A stretch of 64,000 nucleotides of DNA from Dehalococcoidales bacterium. GTDB taxonomy: Bacteria; Chloroflexota; Dehalococcoidia; Dehalococcoidales; UBA3254. The stretch is taken from contig JAFGOB010000031.1 of NCBI GenBank assembly GCA_016926695.1, positions 1 to 64,000 of the forward strand, read 5' to 3'. This document shows, piece by piece, positions 45,173 to 54,336 of the stretch. The notes under the pieces were generated by a model that saw only the letters and a list, made by a program, of their open reading frames with translations, searched no databases and was not told the origin of the DNA. The stretch's first letter is position 1; each line of letters begins with the position of its first letter. A program made the position numbers and the translations under genes.

Positions 45173-46399
45173 CTATAACTCATCACCGTAAGCCGACTCA
45201 CCGTGCTGGGAAATATCCAGGCCTATGCTCTCCTCTGTTTCACTTACCCTTAAGCCCATGGTCATGTCGATGATTTTTCCGATAATCCAGGTCATACCGA
45301 AGGCAAAAGCCCAGACTACAATGATGGCCAATACCTGTTTACCCAGAAGCAGCCAGTTGCCGTGTATCAGTCCGTCTGCACCCAGGCTGTTGACCGAGGA
45401 ACTGGCGAAGATACCCGTCGCGAGCGCACCCCAGGTGCCGCCCATTCCGTGACAGGCAAACACGTCCAGCGAGTCGTCTGTTTTGGTGCGGCTGCGCAGC
45501 CTCATGACGTAGAAGCAAATAATCGAGACGCCTATACCTATGGGAATACCCATTACCGGACTGATAAAACCGGCTGCGGGCGTGACTGCCACCAGTCCTG
45601 CTACCGCACCGGTAGCGATACCGGAAAGGGTCGGTCGGCTGTGAAACCAACTTAGAAACATCCAGGTCAGGGCGGCAGCGGCAGCAGCCGTATTGGTAGC
45701 CATAAAGGCACTAGAGGCCAGTCCGCCGGATGTCAGGGCACTCCCGGCGTTGAATCCGAACCAGCCGAACCATAACAGCCCGGCGCCGATCACAATATAG
45801 GGTACATTATGGGCCGCCATAGGAGTTTTATCCTGGAAATCCCTGCGGGGACCCAGCAGCATGGCCAGGGAGAGAGCAGAGACACCAGCCGTAATGTGTA
45901 CCACCGTTCCACCGGCAAAGTCCAGGGCTCCCATATTGGCCAGCCAGCCTCCGCTGCCCCATACCCAGTGGGCTACAGGGGTGTATACCACGGTGAACCA
46001 GACCAGAGCAAAGACCACAATCGAGCTGAATTTTACCCTTTCAACCACTGCTCCGGTGATCAATGCCACAGTTATAATGGCGAACATCATCTGATATGCC
46101 GCAAATGACAGGTGCGGAATCGTCGTGGCATAAATTGAAGACGGTTCCTGTCCTACATTATTCATTGCCAGATAATTGAATCCACCGATGAATCCGCCGC
46201 CGCCGGTGCCGAAAGCCAGGCTGTAGCCGTACAGCACCCACAGAACTCCCACCAGACCCAGGGTCATGAAACTCATCATAATGGTGGAAAGGGCATTCTT
46301 CCGGCGGACCATACCGCCGTAGAAGAAGGCCAGCCCCGGTGTCATCAACATTACCATAGCGGTAGAAACAAGCATCCAGGCAGTATCACCTGCGTTCAT
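45173..46399 (-). CDS. amt: Ammonium transporter Amt
   Basis: Second ammonium channel, 408 residues, clearly a paralogue of the one at 43404. MNAGDTAWMLVSTAMVMLMTPGLAFFYGGMV, DFAGGTVVHITAGVSAL and ACHGMGGTWGALATGIF are conserved. The tail ends EESIGLDISQHGESAYGDEL. It leads the amt-glnB unit after a GGGAGG site. The Amt-PII-Amt arrangement suggests that the single PII controls both channels. Confidence 0.96.
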   Translation of the reverse strand: MNAGDTAWMLVSTAMVMLMTPGLAFFYGGMVRRKNALSTIMMSFMTLGLVGVLWVLYGYSLAFGTGGGGFIGGFNYLAMNNVGQEPSSIYATTIPHLSFAAYQMMFAIITVALITGAVVERVKFSSIVVFALVWFTVVYTPVAHWVWGSGGWLANMGALDFAGGTVVHITAGVSALSLAMLLGPRRDFQDKTPMAAHNVPYIVIGAGLLWFGWFGFNAGSALTSGGLASSAFMATNTAAAAAALTWMFLSWFHSRPTLSGIATGAVAGLVAVTPAAGFISPVMGIPIGIGVSIICFYVMRLRSRTKTDDSLDVFACHGMGGTWGALATGIFASSSVNSLGADGLIHGNWLLLGKQVLAIIVVWAFAFGMTWIIGKIIDMTMGLRVSETEESIGLDISQHGESAYGDEL

Positions 46400-46457
46400 G
46401 AGTATTACCTCCCTGCAATCAGCATAAATTTATTTTAGAGTCCGAATATTTCTAAAA

Positions 46458-46474
46458 TGTTTCAGGCTTATTAA
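46458..46474 (-). promoter_or_regulatory. Candidate nitrogen operator upstream of amt-glnB
   Basis: TGTTTCAGGCTTATTAA matches the motif at 43340 and 44679 (coding strand TAATANNNNTGNAACA), about 60-75 bases before the start of amt. Confidence 0.4.
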
Positions 46475-46684
46475 GGCTGTGTTACATTTTAAAGCTGAAC
46501 GGGATGTGACAGCCCCAATAGTCGGGATATTTCCCTGATTTCATGTTAGTCTGTTTTAAAGGTAAAGGGGGGTATTGCTCAAGTAAGTTATCGCCGTCGA
46601 TATACCCTCCACAGGCAATGATGTCTAATAACAGAAATCCCTTCGCTGCGGGGTACTGCCGGTCCGGATGACCGGAGAAATAAA
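46475..46684. other. Non-coding stretch
   Basis: No supported gene. A small hairpin CCGGTC/GACCGG lies at 46659-46675. Short open frames on both strands lack ribosome sites. Confidence 0.4.
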
Positions 46685-46714
46685 TTGACACTTAATTAAA
46701 AATCATAGTAATAT
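46685..46714 (+). promoter_or_regulatory. Near-consensus promoter reading towards modABC
   Basis: TTGACA (46685-46690) and TAATAT (46709-46714) are 18 bases apart in an AT-rich setting. Transcription would begin near 46721, just before the structured RNA element. Confidence 0.65.
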
Positions 46715-46724
46715 TAAATATAAA

Positions 46725-46836
46725 TTTCTCTGGAGCTATCCTGCCTGAATCCCGCTTGCATCGGGATATGGAGAATAGCCGGTGGACCTAAAGTCCCGAC
46801 GGCAGCACTGGAAACGGTGTTGTTTCCCAGAATGGA
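46725..46836 (+). ncRNA. Candidate structured leader RNA upstream of modA (riboswitch-like)
   Basis: Several stems fit together. TCTGG (46729-46733) can close with CCAGA (46828-46832). GCTATCC and GGAGAATAGC enclose the 6-base hairpin ATCCCG/CGGGAT. GCCG/CGGC encloses GGAC/GTCC with a CTAAA loop. CACTG/CGGTG carries a GAAA tetraloop at 46807-46820. The GNRA loop appears only on the plus strand, which fixes orientation, and the promoter is directly upstream. I could not match it to a known riboswitch class. Molybdate, Moco or tungsten cofactor would be natural ligands given modA downstream. Confidence 0.5.
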
Positions 46837-47213
46837 AAGGAGAAAGAATGGAGTTAATGCGCTTTTTTTGCGTTCCTTGATTGCAGGGGACGCTATTTTT
46901 TTGCCCTCAGACTGCCGCGGTTGTTCCACTGAGATGCCGGGTGATTGTTTAATTCGACAGGCAAAATCGACGGTTGATCAGCTACATTGAAATATTGACC
47001 TGTCGGAGCAAAATACTCAAAGTCGGTTTCTCCTGTATTTTATTATGTAAAAACATAGTTGAAAACCGGAGTATGACCTGAGACAGATCGACGTAAGATT
47101 AGGTAAAAGGTGTTGTTTCGCGACCTGAAAAGGCAAAAGGGTAATTTGAAAAAATAGCTGGAAACCCATATTTTATACGGGATTTTTGTTCGGAAGATAA
47201 AGAAGGAGAGTTT
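46837..47213 (+). other. Remainder of the modA leader
   Basis: About 375 bases without a convincing gene. A 10-codon frame (46848-46880) follows AAAGGAG and could be a leader peptide. A 52-codon frame at 46833-46991 has no ribosome site. A weak CCC/GGG hairpin followed by TTTTTG lies at about 47165-47189, shortly before modA. Confidence 0.4.
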
Positions 47214-48020
47214 ATGAGAGTAAAAAATATTTTATCAATCCTGGTACTGTTAGCCAGTATTTTACTGGTTATTCCCCTGGCCGGTTGTTCTTCCCAAAGT
47301 ACAACCACTACATCAATTGAAGCTGTGGAATTGAATGTGTCCGCCGCTGCCAGCCTGACTGACGCTCTGCAGGCTGTCAACGAAGCCTATATGCAAAAAA
47401 ACAGTAACATCAAAGTAATAGCTAATTTCGCCTCATCAGGTACTTTACAGAAACAGATCGAACAGGGCGCACCGGCGGATGTTTTTCTGTCGGCAGCCGC
47501 CAAACAAATGGATGCCCTGCAAGCCGGCGGACTGATTATCGATAATACTCGTCAGAACCTGCTGAATAATCGAGTCGTGCTGGTGGTTCCTGTAAACAGT
47601 ACCCTGAACATCAGCAGTTTCACGGACTTGTTAAACAGCGATGTAGAAAAGATCGGCATAGGCGATCCGGAATCGGTTCCGGCCGGGACATACGGAAAGC
47701 AGGCGCTTGATCAACTCGGTATTTATGAGAAGGTCGAGTCAAAGCTGATCCTGTGCAGTGACGTTCGGCAGGTGTTGGGTTATGTAGAGGCCGGTAATGT
47801 TGATGTCGGCATCGTATATTCCACGGATGCCGCCATCTCTGATAAGGTTAACATTTCAGCCGATGCTCCGGTTGAGGTCAACAGCAAGATAGTATATCCT
47901 GTCGCGGTTATCAAGGATAGCAAGAAAGTTGATGCAGCCGGTCAGTATATCGGCTTTTTGAGTAGCAAGGAGGCCATATCTATTTTCGAGGAATATGGTT
48001 TTAGCGCGGTGAATCGATAA
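47214..48020 (+). CDS. modA: Molybdate ABC transporter substrate-binding lipoprotein
   Basis: Periplasmic-type binding protein of 268 residues for molybdate or tungstate. The lipoprotein signal ends with the lipobox LAGC near residue 24. ModA features include SAAASLTDALQAVNEAY, NFASSGTLQKQIEQGAPADVFLSAA, VPAGTYGKQAL and VGIVYSTDA. GAAGGAGAG precedes the ATG. modB and modC follow. Confidence 0.95.
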   Translation: MRVKNILSILVLLASILLVIPLAGCSSQSTTTTSIEAVELNVSAAASLTDALQAVNEAYMQKNSNIKVIANFASSGTLQKQIEQGAPADVFLSAAAKQMDALQAGGLIIDNTRQNLLNNRVVLVVPVNSTLNISSFTDLLNSDVEKIGIGDPESVPAGTYGKQALDQLGIYEKVESKLILCSDVRQVLGYVEAGNVDVGIVYSTDAAISDKVNISADAPVEVNSKIVYPVAVIKDSKKVDAAGQYIGFLSSKEAISIFEEYGFSAVNR

Positions 48021-48064
48021 ATAAGACGGGTATACCGGCGGTTTATTAATGAAGGAAGTAAAAT

Positions 48065-48751
48065 ATGGAATCATATCTTGCACCGTTATGGATATCGTGC
48101 AAGACTGTTCTCACCACTACGGTAATCACCTTTTTCATAGGCATCGCAGTCGCACGGTGGATGGCCAAATATACCGGCAGATTTAAAAGTCTGATTGATG
48201 GGATTTTTATCTTGCCTCTGGTTCTGCCGCCGACGGTAGTGGGGTTTGGTTTGCTGCTTTTATTCGGCAAGAACGGTCCGCTCGGAGAATTTTTCTCATG
48301 GTTTGGCACCACGATAGTCTTTTCCTGGCCGGCTACGGTGATTACGGCGGTAATCATGACATTCCCGCTGATGTACATGTCAGCCCGCGCAGGTTTTGAA
48401 CAGGTTGATATTAATGTCGAGAATGCCGCCAGGACGCTGGGGGCCAGTGAATGGCGCATCTTTTGGACGGTTACCATGCCTATGGCGTGGCCGGCCGTGG
48501 TCGCTGCTACGATTCTGGCCTTTGCTCGTGCTCTGGGAGAGTTCGGCGCCACTTTGATACTGGCCGGTAATATCCCCGGGAAAACAGCCACTATCCCTGT
48601 GGCAATTTACTTCAATATTCAGGCCGGTCATAACAATAAGGCGCTGGTTCTGGTGCTGATAGTACTGGTAATCTCTTTTGCATCGCTGGCTGCGCTGGCA
48701 TACTGGAAACGTAAAACGCCGAAGCTGGCCGGGACTATTGTTGCCGATTGA
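48065..48751 (+). CDS. modB: Molybdate ABC transporter permease
   Basis: Permease of 228 residues with five to six membrane helices. PLVLPPTVVGFGLLLLFGKNGPLGE and the coupling loop ENAARTLGASEWRIFWTVTMPMAWP are typical of ModB, as is ALGEFGATLILAGNIPGKTATIPVAIY. Length is normal. Confidence 0.95.
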   Translation: MESYLAPLWISCKTVLTTTVITFFIGIAVARWMAKYTGRFKSLIDGIFILPLVLPPTVVGFGLLLLFGKNGPLGEFFSWFGTTIVFSWPATVITAVIMTFPLMYMSARAGFEQVDINVENAARTLGASEWRIFWTVTMPMAWPAVVAATILAFARALGEFGATLILAGNIPGKTATIPVAIYFNIQAGHNNKALVLVLIVLVISFASLAALAYWKRKTPKLAGTIVAD

Positions 48752-48791
48752 GTCGGTAAATAAACAAGAGGATCATGCTGGAGAAAATACG

Positions 48792-49871
48792 TTGCTAAGA
48801 GTAAGGATAAAAAAACTTCTTCCGGGATTTAATCTGGAAGTGGACTTCTCTGTCGATCATGAGATCCTTGCTGTGCTGGGTCCGTCAGGCTCGGGTAAGA
48901 CCATGACATTACATTGCATCGCCGGTCTTATCCGGCCTGATGAAGGATATATCGATTTGAACGATAAAGTCCTGCTGGATACTGCCAGGAATATAAATTT
49001 GAAAACCCAGATGCGCAAAGTGGGTTTCGTATTCCAGAACTACGCTTTGTTTCCTCACCTTACGGTTAAAGATAATATCGCTTACGGTATACGCCACCTC
49101 TCAAAAGAAGAAGTCCGCACCAGGGTATCTGAGTTACTCGAGAAGATGCATATATCCGGTCTGGGGCAGCGCTATCCCAGGCAGTTATCGGCCGGACAAC
49201 AGCAGCGTGTCGCCCTGGCACGCGCAATAGTACCCGAGCCGGAAGTACTGCTACTGGACGAGCCCTTTTCAGCTTTGGATTCTCAGGTAAAGGAACGCCT
49301 GGAACTTGAACTTATGAATTTGCAGGACATCTATAAGGGGCATATACTTTTTGTCACGCACGATCTAGCCGAAGGCTACAAGATGGCGTCGAAAATTGCT
49401 GTTTTTGAGTCCGGTCGCATCGTCCAGTGCGATTATAAAAACAGGATAATTGAGTCTCCAGCGAATCGTACAGTCGCCAGGTTAACCGGGTTCAGAAATA
49501 TAATAAAGGCGCAGATTACACAAATAAAGGGCTCAACAGTACAGGTAAAAGTACCCGAATTGGCCGGAGAGCTTAAAATAGTAACGGAAAATATAGAAGG
49601 TCTTGCCATAAACCAGAAAATAACGATCTGTATAAGACCTGAGTACATTCACCTCGTTGATCACCCTGGTGAAAATACTTTCCTCTGTGTTGCCGACCAG
49701 ATTATTAAGGGGGTTTCTCTTATCAACTGCTTCTTCCGCATCCCTTTTAACGATACGCCAAAACATTGGATCGAGGTATCCCTTCACAAATCACACGCAT
49801 CTATTACTGAAGAATGCCATGAGTATTATGTGTATTTCCCGCCGGAATATATAGTGATTATCAGAGACTAA
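48792..49871 (+). CDS. modC: Molybdate ABC transporter ATPase
   Basis: ATPase of 359 residues. The TTG at 48792 with GGAG 8 bases upstream is the likely start; the open frame runs back into modB without support. Walker A is GPSGSGKT, the signature is LSAGQQQR (Ala in place of the usual Gly) and Walker B is LLLDEPFSALD. The C-terminal third contains a TOBE/MOP-like region (GFRNIIKAQITQIKGSTVQVKVP) followed by about 70 residues with no clear match. Confidence 0.93.
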   Translation: MLRVRIKKLLPGFNLEVDFSVDHEILAVLGPSGSGKTMTLHCIAGLIRPDEGYIDLNDKVLLDTARNINLKTQMRKVGFVFQNYALFPHLTVKDNIAYGIRHLSKEEVRTRVSELLEKMHISGLGQRYPRQLSAGQQQRVALARAIVPEPEVLLLDEPFSALDSQVKERLELELMNLQDIYKGHILFVTHDLAEGYKMASKIAVFESGRIVQCDYKNRIIESPANRTVARLTGFRNIIKAQITQIKGSTVQVKVPELAGELKIVTENIEGLAINQKITICIRPEYIHLVDHPGENTFLCVADQIIKGVSLINCFFRIPFNDTPKHWIEVSLHKSHASITEECHEYYVYFPPEYIVIIRD

Positions 49872-49924
49872 CAAAATCCTGTACCTTCCTTTATGCCCAT
49901 TGAGATGATTTACTGATTTTGTTG

Positions 49925-49954
49925 TATAATGTTAAGTTATCAAGATAACATAAC
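49925..49954 (+). promoter_or_regulatory. -10 with adjoining palindromic operator
   Basis: A perfect TATAAT (49925-49930) is followed at once by GTTATC-AA-GATAAC (49936-49949). Outer GTTA and TAAC arms extend the symmetry to 49931-49954 with one mismatched pair. TTGAGA lies 19 bases upstream. A repressor bound here would cover the start site. Confidence 0.5.
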
Positions 49955-50083
49955 GGAAAATCGGTTCTCCCTTGATAGATCAGAGTTCAAATAACAACAC
50001 AAATTGAGATTTCTCAGTCTATAGACCTGGTATCCATGGAGGCTGAATAATAGGCCTTAAAAGCGTTCCGGGGGGATAGACCA

Positions 50084-50443
50084 ATGGCTAAGATCGATAG
50101 TTTCAATTTCGGTTTTATCGTGGTGGACGAAAAGCAGTATTCGGGTGATATTGTGATCTTTCCTGATGGTACGGTTAAAGAGCGTGCTCCGGGCAAAGGC
50201 AGGCTGGGCAGCCATACCATTACCCGCTCGGAAATCGAAGCCCTGACAAAGTCCCAGCCTGAAACAATCCTGATCGGAACGGGAGTGCAGAATATGGCTA
50301 GGTTGGCCCGTGATGCCGAGTTCTATCTGATGGAACCTGACCTGAATCTGACTCTGCTGCCGTCAAACGAGGTGGTAAAGAAGTTCAATAAACTGGTTGA
50401 GGATGGAGAAAAGGTAGCCGCGCTGATACATGTAACATGCTGA
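50084..50443 (+). CDS. Mth938-like domain protein
   Basis: Small soluble protein of 119 residues. YSGDIVIFPDGTVKER, then ETILIGTGVQNMARLA and LPSNEVVKKFNKLVEDGEKVAALIHVTC are characteristic of the Mth938 fold, found from archaea to the human AAMDC protein. Its molecular role is not established. GGGGGGA precedes the ATG. Its promoter has a strong palindromic operator candidate. Confidence 0.85.
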   Translation: MAKIDSFNFGFIVVDEKQYSGDIVIFPDGTVKERAPGKGRLGSHTITRSEIEALTKSQPETILIGTGVQNMARLARDAEFYLMEPDLNLTLLPSNEVVKKFNKLVEDGEKVAALIHVTC

Positions 50444-50528
50444 ATTTTATCTTATCACGGGTTAAATTACCCCCCAGCCTTTACCGGGATGAGAATAAAT
50501 TCAGATTAGTTGCTGGCACCCAGTATTT

Positions 50529-51227
50529 CTAGTTTCCTTTTCTAAAGCGGTAGCCGATGTTTCTTACGGTCTCGATAAAAGTCTGGTCGGAGATTTCTAT
50601 CTTGCTGCGCAGCCGTCTGATATGTACATCCACAGTCCTGTCCCCGCCGAAATAATCGTAGCCCCAAACCTTGTTGAGAAGGGTTTCACGGCTGAACACC
50701 CTTCCCCGTTCTTTGGCCAGGAATTTCAACAGCTCATATTCTTTAAAGGTAAGCTCGACTATCTTGCCTCCGACACGGACTTCGCAGTTGGCCAGGTCGA
50801 TAACCAGGTCTTCACAGCGCAGCAGTTCATTCTCTTTGAGGTTACGCTGAAGCAGTCTTCTGGCTCTGACCACCAGCTCCCTGGAATCATAGGGTCTGAC
50901 GACAAAATCATCTATTCCCGGATTGTCACCGGGATGGTTCAACATTTCCGCAGTCATAAGGACGATAAGGAATACCTTGCGCCTGATTTTGCTGCCGTCG
51001 GTCAGATCTTTCAATACGGCCTGGCTGACCTGCCCGTCCATTTCCAGCACGATGAGTTCGGGGGCGTCACGTACTACCCTTTCGACGATTTTGTCCTTGA
51101 TCCCGGCGGTCAGACACTCGAAACCCCAGCCGGACAAATCCGTCTTCAGTTGCCTGGCAGTTTCTGCCTGGTTTGCCACAATTAAAACACTAGACATATC
51201 CCGTTCATCCGGTAACCTGGCAGTCAT
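50529..51227 (-). CDS. OmpR-family regulator with a degenerate receiver
   Basis: DNA-binding protein of 232 residues. The C-terminal winged helix is normal ([25 protein letters not shown] and [15 protein letters not shown]). The receiver has lost its switch residues: Asn-Gln replaces the acidic pair after the first strand, Glu62 takes the place of the phosphorylated Asp, and Arg replaces the Lys of the KPF motif. It probably does not respond to a kinase. It overlaps hisF by 4 bases and is translated after it. No kinase is adjacent. Confidence 0.88.
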   Translation of the reverse strand: MTARLPDERDMSSVLIVANQAETARQLKTDLSGWGFECLTAGIKDKIVERVVRDAPELIVLEMDGQVSQAVLKDLTDGSKIRRKVFLIVLMTAEMLNHPGDNPGIDDFVVRPYDSRELVVRARRLLQRNLKENELLRCEDLVIDLANCEVRVGGKIVELTFKEYELLKFLAKERGRVFSRETLLNKVWGYDYFGGDRTVDVHIRRLRSKIEISDQTFIETVRNIGYRFRKGN

Positions 51228-52000
51228 CTTCTTACCGGAATTCCTCTCTTATTAAGGTAGTCTTTAGTCTCCCGGATAGAATATATCCCATAATGAAATA
51301 TACTGGCAGCCAGTACCGCATCGGCCTTTCCGCTTATAATAGCCTGATAGAGGTCTTCCGGTCGACCGGCCCCCCCACTGGCTACTACTGGAACGGTGAC
51401 GTTTTCGGAGATCGTTCTGAGTAGTTCCAGATCGTAACCTGATTTGGTGCCGTCGGCGTCTATGCTGTTGACCACTATTTCTCCGGCGCCCAGTTCAACT
51501 GCCTGCACTGCCCACATGATCGCGTCTATACCTGTTCCCCGGCCTCCGTCGGCTCCGGTATGGGTAAATATTTCCCAGCGGATGGGAAGGGAATCGGGGA
51601 TCCTCCGGGCATCCATTCCCAGGACAATACACTGGTTGCCGAAGCATTTGGCGCCCTCGGAGATCAGGTCCGGATTGTGCACTGCTGCGGTATTCACGGA
51701 GACCTTGTCCGCTCCCGCCTCCAGCATGCGGTGCATATCCTCTACTGTTCGCAGCCCCCCGCCCACGGTCAGCGGTATGAAGACCTGCTCGGCGGTACGC
51801 CGTACAACATCCTCCATGATGGGACGGTCGTCACTGGAAGCTGTAATGTCATAAAAAACCAGCTCGTCCGCCCCCTCCCTGTTATAAAAGGAAGCCAGCT
51901 CCACGGGGTCTCCCGCATCGCGATGGTCGCGGAACTTGACTCCCTTGACCACCCGTCCCCCTTTCACATCCAGACAGGGTATTAAACGTTTGTTCAACAT
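51224..52000 (-). CDS. hisF: Imidazole glycerol phosphate synthase cyclase subunit
   Basis: Histidine-pathway TIM-barrel enzyme of 258 residues. [19 protein letters not shown] at the N-terminus has the catalytic Asp, and [35 protein letters not shown] (second catalytic Asp) and VVASGGAG follow. It works with HisH, encoded 173 bases upstream on the same strand. Confidence 0.97.
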   Translation of the reverse strand: MLNKRLIPCLDVKGGRVVKGVKFRDHRDAGDPVELASFYNREGADELVFYDITASSDDRPIMEDVVRRTAEQVFIPLTVGGGLRTVEDMHRMLEAGADKVSVNTAAVHNPDLISEGAKCFGNQCIVLGMDARRIPDSLPIRWEIFTHTGADGGRGTGIDAIMWAVQAVELGAGEIVVNSIDADGTKSGYDLELLRTISENVTVPVVASGGAGRPEDLYQAIISGKADAVLAASIFHYGIYSIRETKDYLNKRGIPVRR

Positions 52001-52173
52001 ATCTCCACCCGCAATTCCATTTTAGTCCTGTTAAGGCCGGGTTTCTCGTCTGCTGTTTGCCTCCGGAGTCCCGTACTGCCAGACCTGTCTTTCCGGATAC
52101 AGTCCCTGCGGACAGACGTACAACATTAACAAAATAATTAATATAATACAGCCTTAATTTCCATGTATTTTCT

Positions 52174-52785
52174 TCAAGCAGCCCCAGCCATCCTCAGAAA
52201 ATTGCTGTACAGGCGCAGCCCCATGTCTCCGCTTTTCTCGGGATGAAACTGGGTGGCAATCAGGTTTCCCCTGGCCAGAGCGCTGCAAAAGGATAGGCCG
52301 TATTCTGTCTCGGCTAAAACAAGCGATTTGTCATCCGGCGAGCCGTAGTAGCTGTGCACGAAATAAAAATCAGTCCCGTCCGCGACTCCTTCGAACAGCG
52401 GGTGCTGACGTTTCTGCCTGACCTGGTTCCAGCCCATGTGCGGTATCTTCTGGCCTGCCGGCAGCTTCCTGACCCATCCGGGAACGATATTCAAACACTC
52501 CTGACGTCCACCCTCGTCCGTCCCGCTGAAAAGGACCTGAAGACCTATGCAGATGCCGAAAAGGGGCCTGTTTTCATCTATCAGCCGGTGTATTGTCCGG
52601 ATCAGGTCTACTTTTTTCAGTCCGGCCATAGTATCACCCGCGGCCCCGACACCCGGCAGGAATACCGCCTGCGCGGACATGATATCCCCGGCGCTGGAGG
52701 TCACGCTGGCTTCATGGCCCAGGTGATTGATGGCATTTACCACACTGCGTAGGTTCCCGGCCCCATAGTCAATTACTGCAATCAT
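52174..52785 (-). CDS. hisH: Imidazole glycerol phosphate synthase amidotransferase subunit
   Basis: Class I glutaminase of 203 residues that feeds ammonia to HisF. IDYGAGNLRSVVNAINHLG, FLPGVGAAGDTM, the nucleophile Cys in LFGICIGLQVLF and ATQFHPEKSGDMG are conserved. No other his genes are in the window apart from hisF and the unrelated hisS. Confidence 0.97.
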   Translation of the reverse strand: MIAVIDYGAGNLRSVVNAINHLGHEASVTSSAGDIMSAQAVFLPGVGAAGDTMAGLKKVDLIRTIHRLIDENRPLFGICIGLQVLFSGTDEGGRQECLNIVPGWVRKLPAGQKIPHMGWNQVRQKRQHPLFEGVADGTDFYFVHSYYGSPDDKSLVLAETEYGLSFCSALARGNLIATQFHPEKSGDMGLRLYSNFLRMAGAA

Positions 52786-53097
52786 TTTGCTATCCTTAAA
52801 TACGGATCAATTCGATCAGGTATTCCCGGCTGACTTGCACGTAAAGTGCTGCTCAGACTATCTGATTAATAGTCCCCCTGGCCTTAATAGTCAAGTTATA
52901 ACCGGTTTAGCGGTAAACGACTACCGCTTACCATAAGTATACAACATATATTATCAGGCAGTCTACCAGCATATATATACGATAATAGCAGCACAACTTT
53001 TTAGGGAGATTCCAGTAATAGCGGCAATATAGTTCTTGTGTTTGCCGTTTAATGGCGTTAATGCCCGGTCATGCGGAGAAGCGTTAATGTCTCCTTT

Positions 53098-54303
53098 ATG
53101 CTATTATCTTTAAGGAAGGAGATTGCTATCACGGACTATAACTGGTTCCGCCTGAAAAAGACTTCTGCCGACAGCCGCGCCCGGCTGGGAGAGCTGGTTA
53201 CCCCGCACGGGGAGGTAAGCACTCCTGTTTTCATGCCTGTGGGCAGCCAGGCTACAGTTAAAACACTTACCCCGCGCGTACTGGCTGAAACAGGGCATGC
53301 CATGATACTGGCCAATACCTACCATCTCTATCTGAGACCGGGGATAGACATCGTGGAAAAACTGGGCGGGCTTCACCGCTTCATGGACTGGGATGGAGCG
53401 ATACTGACCGACAGCGGGGGGTTCCAGATTTTCAGTCTATCAAGGTTACGCCGCATCAACGAAGAGGGGGTGAAATTCCGCTCCCATATCGACGGCAGCG
53501 AGCACTTCATCACCCCTGAGATGGATATCCGGTATCAGGAAGCCCTGGGGGCGGATGTGATTATGGCTCTGGATATCTGTCCCTCGTTTGAGGAAAAGAA
53601 GGAGTCTGTCCGGGAGGCCACCGACCGCACTCACCGCTGGGCGGAAAGATGTCTGAAGGCCCAACAGCGCCGGGACCAGGCCCTCTTCGCCATTGTACAG
53701 GGGGGATTCTCAGAGGAATTACGCCGCGAATCAGTTCGCAGCCTGACTTCAATGGACTTTCCCGGCTATGCCCTGGGGGGACTGAGTCTGGGAGAACCGA
53801 AGGAATTAACACGCAGCATGATCGATATCGCCATACCGCTTTTACCCGAGGCCAGGCCCCGCTACCTGATGGGTGTCGGTTCTCCGGAGGATATTCTCTT
53901 CGCAGTGGAGAAGGGAACCGACATGTTTGATAGCGTGCTTCCTACCAGAGTGGCCAGGAACGGCGGGCTTTTTACCTCCGCCGGCAGGGTAAATATCCGC
54001 AACTCAGCCTGGAAAGAATGCTCCGCCCCGGTTGATCCCGCCTGCGGTTGCTATACCTGCCGCCGTTTTTCCGCAGCTTACCTGCACCACCTTTTCCGGG
54101 CGGGCGAACTGCTGGCCTACACCCTGGCCACTATCCATAATTTAACCTTCATGCACGGCTTTATGGAGAGAGTCAGGAAGGCCATTGGGGCCGGGGACTT
54201 CAAGTCTTTTAAGGATGATTTCCTAACAGGATATCAAACTACAGAGGAGACAGTCCGGCTGGCACAGAAGCAGAAATGGCGGGAAAAGTGGGAAGGGGCT
54301 TAA
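53098..54303 (+). CDS. tgt: Queuine tRNA-ribosyltransferase
   Basis: tRNA-guanine transglycosylase that inserts preQ1 at G34 for queuosine. Conserved parts are GTPVF-type STPVFMPVGSQATVKTLTPR, DSGGFQIFSLS, ALDICPSF and GGLSLGEPKE. The zinc site is CGCYTC with a His about 22 residues later. The start is unclear: a strong AAGGAAGGAG at 53112-53121 is followed not by ATG, GTG or TTG in frame but by ATC at 53128. I report the ATG at 53098, which has no ribosome site; 53071 is a further option. Confidence 0.93.
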   Translation: MLLSLRKEIAITDYNWFRLKKTSADSRARLGELVTPHGEVSTPVFMPVGSQATVKTLTPRVLAETGHAMILANTYHLYLRPGIDIVEKLGGLHRFMDWDGAILTDSGGFQIFSLSRLRRINEEGVKFRSHIDGSEHFITPEMDIRYQEALGADVIMALDICPSFEEKKESVREATDRTHRWAERCLKAQQRRDQALFAIVQGGFSEELRRESVRSLTSMDFPGYALGGLSLGEPKELTRSMIDIAIPLLPEARPRYLMGVGSPEDILFAVEKGTDMFDSVLPTRVARNGGLFTSAGRVNIRNSAWKECSAPVDPACGCYTCRRFSAAYLHHLFRAGELLAYTLATIHNLTFMHGFMERVRKAIGAGDFKSFKDDFLTGYQTTEETVRLAQKQKWREKWEGA

Positions 54304-54336
54304 AGCTTCCAGGCGCCTAAAGTTTCCAGGCGCCTA
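54303..54336. repeat. Tandem 17-base duplication at a gene end
   Basis: Two adjacent copies of a 17-base unit, 54303-54319 and 54320-54336, differ at one base. Both can encode the Trp-Lys-Leu-stop end of the gene at 54317. Confidence 0.75.

Noticed and set aside
46833..46991. 52-codon frame after the structured RNA
   Set aside because: No ribosome site and no recognisable sequence; kept only as a note in the leader.
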